Shown here: positions 54,882-62,725 of the stretch, piece by piece
How positions within the stretch are numbered: position 1 is the stretch's first letter
How the letters are laid out: every line of letters begins with the position of its first letter
NCBI GenBank assembly: GCA_020636075.1
Contig: JACJYO010000002.1
Coordinates: forward strand, 496,001 to 560,000
Direction of reading: 5' to 3'
Source: Lewinellaceae bacterium
GTDB taxonomy: Bacteria; Bacteroidota; Bacteroidia; Chitinophagales; Saprospiraceae
Length of the DNA stretch: 64,000 nucleotides
Notes under the pieces: generated by a model
Databases searched by the model: none
What the model saw: the letters and a program-made list of their open reading frames with translations, nothing else
Told to the model about the DNA's origin: nothing
Program-made: the position numbers and the translations under genes

Positions 54882-55625
54882 ATGCCACTAGTTCGAACAA
54901 ATTTGGAGGCAGACTATGCCATTGCCCTGACTACCGTTGGTTTTTTCATCTTTTGGTTTACCGGAAAATCCGAACGGATTCTGGCAAAATTCGTGGAGCG
55001 GTACGGCGCTGAAAAAGGCCAGGAAAGGTTCATTTACCTGAAACGGGTTGTCGGCATGCTGTGCTTTGGAGTCATTCCTGCATTAGTGCTGATGACGCAG
55101 GATTTTTATATAAAAACGCTGCCGGAATTTTTCACCGGTACCTGGGCCGATTACGGCGTGGCGGCCAAATTTCCCCCGGCACTGTTCTACTGGACAATTG
55201 GCCTCGGAGCAGTCATCACTTTCATGACTTCCCGCACTGCCCGGCAGCCCGACAACCTGGCCCAATATCCGGAAATCCGCAAGTTGCCCTGGAGCCGGAG
55301 CACCTTGATTTGGAGCGCATTGACTTGGGCCGGTTATCTGGTAGCTTACGAAATGCTCTTCCGCGGCTTCCTGCTTTTTTCCTGTGTTCGGGCCTATGGT
55401 GAAATGTCTGCCATTGTGATCAATACGGCTATTTACGCGCTGGTGCATTTGCCCAAAGGCCCGAAGGAAAGCATTGGCGCCATCCCTTTGGGGGCATTGT
55501 TTTGTTACATAACACTACAAACGGAGACAATTTGGGTGGCAGTGCTGGTGCACCTTGCACTGGCCTGGTCCAATGAATGGTTTTCGCTGAAATACCGCCT
55601 ACTCGAACAGCGTGCCGGCTTGTGA
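54882..55625 (+). CDS. CPBP family intramembrane metalloprotease-like protein
   Basis: 247 residues with about six membrane helices. CPBP (Abi/Rce1-like) motifs: AYEMLFRGFLLF near residue 160, which lacks the first Glu of EExxxR; YALVHLP for the FxxxH motif; and VLVHLALAWSNEW at the end for the last helix. The unusual first motif makes activity uncertain. It follows the cyclase-fold gene by 15 bases and overlaps the 3' end of ruvB by 27 bases on the opposite strand. Confidence 0.8.
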   Translation: MPLVRTNLEADYAIALTTVGFFIFWFTGKSERILAKFVERYGAEKGQERFIYLKRVVGMLCFGVIPALVLMTQDFYIKTLPEFFTGTWADYGVAAKFPPALFYWTIGLGAVITFMTSRTARQPDNLAQYPEIRKLPWSRSTLIWSALTWAGYLVAYEMLFRGFLLFSCVRAYGEMSAIVINTAIYALVHLPKGPKESIGAIPLGALFCYITLQTETIWVAVLVHLALAWSNEWFSLKYRLLEQRAGL

Positions 55626-56642
55626 AGGTGGCACAACGCCGATGTGTCGGTAAGCTTTTTCAGTGGCCAGTCGGCCGCGCGGCGTACGTTGGAGATACCC
55701 TTCCATGATCAAAAACGGCTCGTGTACTTCCTCGATCGTGCCGGGCTCCTCCCCTACTGCGGTGGCTACCGTGGTCAGCCCTACCGGTCCGCCCTTGAAT
55801 TTATGGATAATGGCCGACAGGATGCGGTTGTCCATTTCGTCGAGGCCGTGGGTGTCCACATCCAGTGCGGAGAGGCCGTATTCGGCGATTTCCCGGTCCA
55901 CAGTGCCGTTGCCTTTGATCTGGGCAAAATCGCGCACCCGCCGGAGCAGGGCATTGGCAATACGCGGCGTACCACGGCTGCGGCGGGCGATCTCCCGGGC
56001 GCCTTCGGGGGTGACGGGAATATTCAAAATGGCTGCCGAGCGGAAAATTATCTTTTCGATCACCGCCACATCGTAATAATCGAGCAGGCAATTGATGCCA
56101 AACCGGGCGCGCAACGGCGAGGTAAGCAGGCCCATACGCGTAGTGGCGCCCACCAGGGTAAAGGGGTTGAGGTTGATCTGGATACTGCGGGCATTGGGGC
56201 CGGAATCGATCATGATATCGATCCGGTAATCCTCCATAGCCGAGTAGAGGTATTCTTCGATAACGGTATTGAGCCGGTGGATCTCGTCGATGAACAGCAC
56301 GTCGCCGGGTTCGAGGTTGGTCAGGATGCCGGCCAGGTCGCCCGGTTTTTCCAATACCGGGCCGGATGTCATTTTCAGCGAGGCCCCCAGTTCATTGGCG
56401 ATGATATGGGAAAGTGTGGTTTTGCCAAGACCCGGCGGACCGTGCAGGAGCACATGATCGAGCGCATCGCCACGCTGTTTGGCCGCCTCGATGAACACTT
56501 CGAGGTTATCCACAATTTTCTTTTGCCCACTGAATTCTTCCAGCAGTTTCGGGCGCAGCGCTTTTTCAATCTGTTTCTCTTCGCCGGTGGCGGGCTCGTT
56601 GGCAAATTCCTTACTCAAGTCAGGTGGTTTTGAACGGCCCAA
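55599..56642 (-). CDS. ruvB: Holliday junction branch-migration helicase RuvB
   Basis: 347 residues. The N-terminus carries the RuvB EFSGQKKIVDNLEVFIEAA segment. Walker A is LHGPPGLGKTTLSHIIANEL, Walker B is DVLFIDEIHRLNTVIEEYLY, sensor 1 is VGATTRMGLLTSPLRARFG and sensor 2 is RGTPRIANALLRRVRDF. The C-terminal winged helix ends LQRTPRGRLATEKAYRHIG. It drives branch migration with RuvA in recombinational repair. RuvA and RuvC are not in the window. Its 3' end overlaps that of the CPBP gene. Confidence 0.97.
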   Translation of the reverse strand: MGRSKPPDLSKEFANEPATGEEKQIEKALRPKLLEEFSGQKKIVDNLEVFIEAAKQRGDALDHVLLHGPPGLGKTTLSHIIANELGASLKMTSGPVLEKPGDLAGILTNLEPGDVLFIDEIHRLNTVIEEYLYSAMEDYRIDIMIDSGPNARSIQINLNPFTLVGATTRMGLLTSPLRARFGINCLLDYYDVAVIEKIIFRSAAILNIPVTPEGAREIARRSRGTPRIANALLRRVRDFAQIKGNGTVDREIAEYGLSALDVDTHGLDEMDNRILSAIIHKFKGGPVGLTTVATAVGEEPGTIEEVHEPFLIMEGYLQRTPRGRLATEKAYRHIGVVPPSQAGTLFE

Positions 56643-56702
56643 ATTTCAAATTTTTTGTTTTGAAAACAAAACAATCCCTCTAATTTCTGTTTATTTGCCG
56701 TC

Positions 56703-57365
56703 ATGCAACCGGATATCTACATTGGAAACCTGCGCCTGGCCGAGCCGGGTATTGCGCTCACCGGACTGTTCATTGCCGCGCTGTGCGGTTATGCCTGGTG
56801 GCGGTTGATGCGACTGACAACGCCCAACCTGCCGCAAATCTGGATGCGGCGCTTTTTTGGCCTGATGGCTATTTCTTCAATGTTTGGGCCGTTGTTTGGT
56901 CACCTGTTTTACTATTGGGCGGGGTTTCCGGGGAAATACGTCTGCTGGGTCTTCAGTATTTTGAGTTTGGGTGCGCTGGCGCAGGCAGCCATCGAACACA
57001 ATCGCGCACTGCTTTCCCCAGGTACTTTTCGCAACCTGACCCTGGCCAACTGGTTGGCCGTTGCAGTGGCCCTGGGCATTTCCGGTATTCAAAAGAATTT
57101 TCACTGGGTGGAGGCGCACAGCGCGCTGGCCCTGCTCGGTTTTTTGGCGCCGCTGGAGTATCGCGTTTTTAAAAAACGAAATGACCCGGGCAGCCGCCTG
57201 TTGTTGTGGTCGCTACCGTTGGCGGTACTGGCGGTGATCCCGCATTTGGTCAAATGGTCGCCGCATGTTTGGTTTACCTATTTTGATGTGGGACATGTGG
57301 TTTTGCTGGGGAGCTTGTGGTGTATGTTGCGGGGGGCAGAGGCGATAAGGGTCGTGGCAGTGTGA
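56703..57365 (+). CDS. Seven-TM membrane protein (DUF6962-like)
   Basis: 220 residues, mostly hydrophobic, with about seven helices (PGIALTGLFIAALCGYAWW, FFGLMAISSMFGPLFGHLFY, then WLAVAVALGISGIQKNFHW). The C-terminal WFTYFDVGHVVLLGSLWCML resembles a conserved end in DUF6962-type Bacteroidota membrane proteins. It is divergent from ruvB, with 60 bases between starts. Function unknown. Confidence 0.65.
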   Translation: MQPDIYIGNLRLAEPGIALTGLFIAALCGYAWWRLMRLTTPNLPQIWMRRFFGLMAISSMFGPLFGHLFYYWAGFPGKYVCWVFSILSLGALAQAAIEHNRALLSPGTFRNLTLANWLAVAVALGISGIQKNFHWVEAHSALALLGFLAPLEYRVFKKRNDPGSRLLLWSLPLAVLAVIPHLVKWSPHVWFTYFDVGHVVLLGSLWCMLRGAEAIRVVAV

Positions 57366-57445
57366 ATTGAAACCTTGCCCCCGGATACGATCGGACAGCG
57401 ATACAGCACCATGGATCAGCGGGTCTAAACAGTTACTTAAATGCG

Positions 57446-60400
57446 TTAACGAACAACGATCAACTTGCCCCAAAAACTCCGCTGGCCTTGTTGCCAGCGG
57501 CACCAATAACTACCTGAAGACAGATCGCTTGCATTGATGGTTTCCATGTTGCTTTGTGTCTGCCGGAACAGCCGCAGTTTCCCATTCGTATCGAAAATTT
57601 CTATTCGCCCGGCAACCTTATCGAATCCTTCCGGCAATCGGAGGGTCACCTGTTCTCTAGCCGGATTGGGAAATACCTCCAGCCGCAAAGCCTCCTTTGC
57701 CGGCTCCAGGGTAGCCACCGTTTGGATCACCGTATGCACCGTATTGGTCACCACGGCCGGGTTGAAATCGAAGTAGATGTGCGCGGTGTTGGCAATGTCG
57801 GCGCCTGCCTGGAGATCATCGCGTAAGCGGGCGGCAAACTGTACGAACCCCTGGCTGCGCAAACTATCCACACCAGCCGGGGCAAGCGCAATGGGATTGA
57901 AACTAAACACCAGAATATGCCCGTCCTCCATACTCCAACTGTACTTGTGACTGCTTCGAAGCACCCGGATACTCGACGGATCAATGGCGGCGGACAAGGT
58001 GTCGCGGATGGTGATAAAGTCCGTGGCAATATTACCCAGATTCTGAAAACGAATAGTGTACAGCAATTCACTTTCGGAAAGTTGCGCTACCGGTACAGTT
58101 TCATGCGATACGGCTTTGTCGTTGGGGTCGTAAGACGACTGCACCTTGGCATCAAGCAAAAATGCATTGTTGGATTCGTCTACATCCGGACCGTTTTGGG
58201 TTTGGGCAAAAACCTGAACGGGCGTGCCTGGCGGAACCACGGCAGTGCGGACATCTGCCCGGAACTTGCGCGTTTGCAAGGGCTTCAGGTTCGAATATTC
58301 CCAAACAAGGGTATCACCGATTTGGGCATCTGCCATTGGCTCAAAGGAAAGTTGCTCCAGCTGCGGATCCAGCACCAGTTTTAGCTGGCCGGAAAGTGGA
58401 ATAGTACCCTGATTTTCCACCTGCACTTGCAGGGAATTGGTATAACCGCCCCGGAAAACCGATGTTGGAACAACCGAGACCGCCGCGTCGTTGATCTGCC
58501 CCTGTGGCCGGAGGGCGAACTGAACCGGCTGAGCAGTTTGCCCGGCCGGTACCAATTTGAATACCGGCGATGCGCTGTAGTATTTCGGGACGTTGGTAAT
58601 CCGGATAGTGTCGGCAGTTGCTTTGCTCAGCAGCATGTAGAAATGGCCGTCTTTATACGTTGCACTTAAAGCCCCGGTTTGAGCTGATTGCACCATTTGC
58701 CCGTTCAATCCTGCTTCCGGGTATTCCTGTTGTCCGCTGTTGTTTGAGTCAAGAAAAACGGTGCCACTTACTTGCCGGAACTGGTCAAGACGCAGGCGAT
58801 AGCCAGGGACAAACAAGATGTCTTCGCTGCCCGTTAAAAAACGACCAAGATGGCCTTTAACAAACGGTTTGCCTGGCTCGGTGCGGGGTAAAACAGGCCA
58901 GGTCTGACCACCATCTTCCGATATGTAAATCTCATTGTTGTCATTAGACAGGAACAAGTGCTTGCCGATAACTTGTATATCCAAAATTTTACTTGTGGAC
59001 CCCCCTGGAATGGGAAGTGTGTCAAAGCTCAGGCCACCGTTTGCAGAATAATACAGCCGGTTTAGGTTTGGGTAAGTAACTAAAAAAGTATCACCGTATA
59101 AATGAAACTTGAATCGCGAAGGATGCATCCACACAGGAAACTTGAACAATGGAGTCCAAGTAGTGCCGGCATCATCCGAAAATACACAATCATAATCTTT
59201 CATTCCATACAAACGGCCTTGATGGAAATGAACAGGGCCCTTGATTTTATCGCTGATGTTTTCCCAGGTTTGTCCCCGGTCAAGCGATCGATAAACTTCG
59301 TAGCTGGTAGGGTTAGTAGAAATAACTACAGAATCGCCGGTAATGCTGGTTGAAAAAGTAGCAATAGATGATTTTGGGAGATGGTAAAGAAATTCCCATT
59401 CAAAGCGATTGTTAGCCGGGCAATGCAGCACTTGAGCATATGATGACCCTTGAAATAGGCCAATATAGGAATTGTCTTTTCGACTAGGGTAATGCACATA
59501 ACGCTCGTCAAATCTTTGTGACCAGGTATCGCCATTATCTGCTGAAAATGCTATTGGAACAGAGCCGGAAAACAGATATCCGGAATTATAACTCATGGCA
59601 CTCGTACCGGGAATGAGGCCTTTGTTTCTGAACTGCCAGGAGTTGTCATCTTCAGATTTTTTCGCTATACCAAACTTTGCTGATCCAATCCATATCGTTT
59701 TGTCAAACTCACCTACTCCCTTGATGGAAAGGTACTGTAGCGCGTCGATTGGGATGGTATCCCCATTGAATGGATCGTCGTCAATTCGCAACAGATATTC
59801 CTTCTGGCCGGCATCAATAGTGTACAGCTGCTCCCCGGTAGAGAATATTGTGCTGTTTGTCCAGGGGATTTCTACCCAGGTATCGCCCCGGTCAGGAGAA
59901 TAGAAAACAGGGTTAATGTTTTTATCATAGAAAAATACTTTTTCCTTCAAAGGAAAAACATAAGGCGGGTAAGGCACACCATGGGCTACATTCCTTTTTA
60001 CACAATGTCGCCAGGTGTAGCCCGCATCCGGCGAATGGTAGAGCCCTTTTTGGGCAACGACCCATAAGTCATTCGCATACGCGGCAATATCATAAATTAG
60101 CCCGGCTGTATCTGATGGCCAATTGGGCATGATCACGGGAATCTGGCCGGCGCCGAATATTTTGTAAATACTATAACTTTGGATAGTATACAACGTGTCG
60201 CCGATAAAGGCCAAATCGCCGAACCCATTACTCAAGGTCGGAAACAGGTTCAGTTTGGTCCATGTTTTTCCTAAATCCGGACTTTCATAGATGGGGAAGA
60301 GGCCCGATGAATCTATTGAACTATTGAAGTAGATATGACCGTTTTCAAAATTAGCCTCGAAAAAATAATATCCTGTAGAGAGAATATCAGCATGTCGAAT

Positions 60401-60601
60401 TTTTTCCCACTGTGCTCCTCCGTCATTGCCACGGTACAGGCCATCGTAGAATACAGCAAAGGGTGTTCCCTGAACAACCGCCATTTTTAGAAACGTAGCA
60501 GACGGATTGTCGGGCATGTAAATCCGCTCCCATTGTTGACTCCATGCACTGCCATTGAACAAAGGAAAAACGAAAATTAAGAGTGTGGCAATGTATTTCA
60601 T
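57446..60601 (-). CDS. Large secreted sialidase-like propeller protein with T9SS tail
   Basis: 1051 residues with a signal peptide (YIATLLIFVFPLFNGSAWSQ). Residues about 25-620 hold repeated photosystem-stability/sialidase-type Asp-box-like blades (DGGAQWEKIRH, SPDLGKTWTKL, SPDAGYTWRHC, SLDRGQTWENI), forming one or two beta-propellers. Ig-like and DUF7619 domains follow (SSYDPNDKAVSHETVP, LLYTIRFQNLGNIATDFITI), then a T9SS sorting domain (LEVFPNPAREQVTLRL). It is a surface protein; no catalytic residue was identified. Confidence 0.85.
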   Translation of the reverse strand: MKYIATLLIFVFPLFNGSAWSQQWERIYMPDNPSATFLKMAVVQGTPFAVFYDGLYRGNDGGAQWEKIRHADILSTGYYFFEANFENGHIYFNSSIDSSGLFPIYESPDLGKTWTKLNLFPTLSNGFGDLAFIGDTLYTIQSYSIYKIFGAGQIPVIMPNWPSDTAGLIYDIAAYANDLWVVAQKGLYHSPDAGYTWRHCVKRNVAHGVPYPPYVFPLKEKVFFYDKNINPVFYSPDRGDTWVEIPWTNSTIFSTGEQLYTIDAGQKEYLLRIDDDPFNGDTIPIDALQYLSIKGVGEFDKTIWIGSAKFGIAKKSEDDNSWQFRNKGLIPGTSAMSYNSGYLFSGSVPIAFSADNGDTWSQRFDERYVHYPSRKDNSYIGLFQGSSYAQVLHCPANNRFEWEFLYHLPKSSIATFSTSITGDSVVISTNPTSYEVYRSLDRGQTWENISDKIKGPVHFHQGRLYGMKDYDCVFSDDAGTTWTPLFKFPVWMHPSRFKFHLYGDTFLVTYPNLNRLYYSANGGLSFDTLPIPGGSTSKILDIQVIGKHLFLSNDNNEIYISEDGGQTWPVLPRTEPGKPFVKGHLGRFLTGSEDILFVPGYRLRLDQFRQVSGTVFLDSNNSGQQEYPEAGLNGQMVQSAQTGALSATYKDGHFYMLLSKATADTIRITNVPKYYSASPVFKLVPAGQTAQPVQFALRPQGQINDAAVSVVPTSVFRGGYTNSLQVQVENQGTIPLSGQLKLVLDPQLEQLSFEPMADAQIGDTLVWEYSNLKPLQTRKFRADVRTAVVPPGTPVQVFAQTQNGPDVDESNNAFLLDAKVQSSYDPNDKAVSHETVPVAQLSESELLYTIRFQNLGNIATDFITIRDTLSAAIDPSSIRVLRSSHKYSWSMEDGHILVFSFNPIALAPAGVDSLRSQGFVQFAARLRDDLQAGADIANTAHIYFDFNPAVVTNTVHTVIQTVATLEPAKEALRLEVFPNPAREQVTLRLPEGFDKVAGRIEIFDTNGKLRLFRQTQSNMETINASDLSSGSYWCRWQQGQRSFWGKLIVVR

Positions 60602-60634
60602 GTTTGAAGATGTTTTGTTTAATAAAATTGGTCT

Positions 60635-62239
60635 TCATTCCGGCCAATCCACCCGGATGAGGCCGTAGTTGCCGTTCCGGCCATCGCAACCGACGAGCAG
60701 GCTGGTCGGTGAAACCTGAAGCCATGCAGACGGATCAAACCAGTATTCCTTTTCCTCAAAATTAAACAGGGCTTTTGTCGTACCGCTATTTCGACTAGTT
60801 AAATTAAATACAGCAGAGTTTGCCTCTTGTTGCCACTTGGGAATTCCTTCTATATCGGCCACCCGGCAATAACGGAGTAGCCCATAATTTTCTGGTTCAT
60901 CCGAAATATCGTCCTTATGGACATTGTATAAGAGCAGGGCATTGTCGGCATACGGAAACAGCAGATGGCCGTTTCCACTCCCCTTGACAGACATTATCTG
61001 CCTTTTCACCAGTGTTTCCACTTGCAGCGCCCCATCTGGCCCGTATTTTATGATTATGACTGGTCCGCTGACGGGGTTTGGGAAATCCAAATGGTCGGGT
61101 TTATCACTTAATCCCAGAGGTTGAGATGAAAATTGCTCCATAGTGAACCAGAAACTCCCGTCTGGCAAGGCTCTGGTTTCTTCAATATACAAACGTTTAA
61201 CCCCTCGCCCTTTCTCTGTTACCTCTGACGGGCTGATCTTCCAAAAACTGAATATTGCATCCGAAAATGTGGCGGTATTTTTCGATAGAATTGTATAGGT
61301 AGTTGGGTCAATTTTCAGAAAGAAATGGCCCTGAACATCCTGCATTGCTTCAACAGGCACCATCCGGAGATTATATTTCGATGCCTGCGACCATACTCCG
61401 CCAACATACAGGTTGCCGTCTGGCCCATGGCTGATTTTCATATTGGTGATCAATTTATCCGGATCGAGTTTTACATCGATACGCTTTGGCTCTGAAGTGG
61501 GATCCTGCCATACCCATAGTTCTTGCAAAATACCGCGATTTTGTCCCAAGGCTGTCCAAGCCGGCATATATATCGTACCATTCGGGGCAAAAAAGGCATG
61601 GTCAACCCGCAGGTCGGAGCCCAACTTGGGCAGGTTGAAGAAGCCTGATTGCTGTTGATTCCAATTATTGTCAAAAACCGCGAAGGAGATCGGGTCTTTG
61701 AAGCTATCAGGACTAGGATAGTACACGAAAAGCAATTTAGAAGCATCCGGGGCAACAAGCAATCCATATTCCTGCATACGATACCCTTCTTTTTCAATTG
61801 GACAACTACCAAACTCCTCCGGCGTACCGATAGCGCCATCCGGATCGATCGGGCACCGGTACAGTACTATCCTTTTGGGCCTTTTTTGAAATTGCAGGAG
61901 GATGAGCCAGGGTTTGCCGCCAAAGTTGATAGCTACATCCGCATTGGGGTCTTTCTTGTTAGGCAATTTAATTTCCTTCAACACATTGCCATTGACCTTT
62001 TCCATATCCGAATCGAACACATCGGCAGCCCATTTTAAATAGCGCATTTTCATCCATTCGCCGCGCTCCGACGAACGGTAAACTGCAAGCACGTTATTGT
62101 TTTCGCCAGTGCGAAGCAAGCCAAGCACATTTATGATGCCCTTGCTTTCTGTTTCAACAGTTGGGCTGGTTGTGTATTCCGGCTGCGCCAAACAAACCAC
62201 CGGAAGAAAAATGAGTAGGAAGGAAAGGGATTTGATCAT
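60635..62239 (-). CDS. Secreted hypothetical protein, propeller-like
   Basis: 534 residues with a signal peptide (MIKSLSFLLIFLPVVCLAQ). Repeated beta segments such as YGLLVAPDASKLLFVYYP, AFFAPNGTIYMPAW and ISHGPDGNLYVGGVWSQ suggest a propeller. No T9SS tail was recognised. It lies 33 bases upstream of the 57446-60601 gene on the same strand and is likely cotranscribed with it. I do not recognise the family. Confidence 0.65.
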   Translation of the reverse strand: MIKSLSFLLIFLPVVCLAQPEYTTSPTVETESKGIINVLGLLRTGENNNVLAVYRSSERGEWMKMRYLKWAADVFDSDMEKVNGNVLKEIKLPNKKDPNADVAINFGGKPWLILLQFQKRPKRIVLYRCPIDPDGAIGTPEEFGSCPIEKEGYRMQEYGLLVAPDASKLLFVYYPSPDSFKDPISFAVFDNNWNQQQSGFFNLPKLGSDLRVDHAFFAPNGTIYMPAWTALGQNRGILQELWVWQDPTSEPKRIDVKLDPDKLITNMKISHGPDGNLYVGGVWSQASKYNLRMVPVEAMQDVQGHFFLKIDPTTYTILSKNTATFSDAIFSFWKISPSEVTEKGRGVKRLYIEETRALPDGSFWFTMEQFSSQPLGLSDKPDHLDFPNPVSGPVIIIKYGPDGALQVETLVKRQIMSVKGSGNGHLLFPYADNALLLYNVHKDDISDEPENYGLLRYCRVADIEGIPKWQQEANSAVFNLTSRNSGTTKALFNFEEKEYWFDPSAWLQVSPTSLLVGCDGRNGNYGLIRVDWPE

Positions 62240-62448
62240 GGCATAGTTGGGAAAATAGGCTTGGGAAATAAAATTTATTCTGTGTTGGTTATTACTGGAA
62301 TTTGTTTTTTGTTATTTTTTTCGATAGTCTGAGACTTGTTTACGTCGCGCGTTGCATCGCAAATGCTCGCGAGCAGATTGTGGTTTATAACACGCTGGGC
62401 CAGCGGGGAGACTATGAGCCAACGAGTTCTTGAAATCCCTGTCCCCCG
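62240..62448. other. Unassigned region between hypothetical and barstar genes
   Basis: About 209 bases. The left part is AT-rich and probably promoter for the 60635-62239 gene. The right part (62330-62448) is GC-richer and has short open frames (for example IVVYNTLGQ on the plus strand) that could be a remnant of an older coding sequence. Nothing is called. Confidence 0.35.
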
Positions 62449-62718
62449 TTAGTGGTATTCTATCTTAAATCCCTCAATTTCTTTTTCCGCATCTTCAAAA
62501 ATAAGTCTTGCTTTAATTGCAAACTCGCCCAAGTATTCTTTGCTAAGTTCAAAATCGTTCCATTCAATGTTAACTGGTGGGTCAACCCAACTAGTTAAGC
62601 AATCCCAAAGAGCATCAAGATTGTTTCCATAATAGATAGGAAACTCTAATTGTTTACCAATTTCTTTGTGGAACTCTTCAATGGTTTTTATTTTGTTTCC
62701 TTCTAATATTACTTTCAT
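62449..62718 (-). CDS. Barstar-family immunity protein
   Basis: 89 residues, the usual barstar length (90). Starting MKVILEGNKIKTIEEFHKEI, it has the family core IYYGNNLDALWDCLTSWVDP near residue 28, containing the Asn-Leu-Asp-Ala-Leu-Trp-Asp helix that plugs the barnase active site. It lies 7 bases after the stop of the Rhs-barnase gene, the standard toxin-then-immunity order. The AT-rich composition matches the toxin tip rather than the neighbours. Confidence 0.92.
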   Translation of the reverse strand: MKVILEGNKIKTIEEFHKEIGKQLEFPIYYGNNLDALWDCLTSWVDPPVNIEWNDFELSKEYLGEFAIKARLIFEDAEKEIEGFKIEYH

Positions 62719-62725
62719 TTTTGCA

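Noticed and set aside
55644..56633. A 329-codon open frame on the plus strand
   Set aside because: Antisense shadow of ruvB, which is unmistakable.
62340..62448. Short frames resembling a gene remnant (IVVYNTLGQ; or TSRVASQMLASRLW in another frame)
   Set aside because: Too short, two competing frames, no start codon context; left as unassigned.
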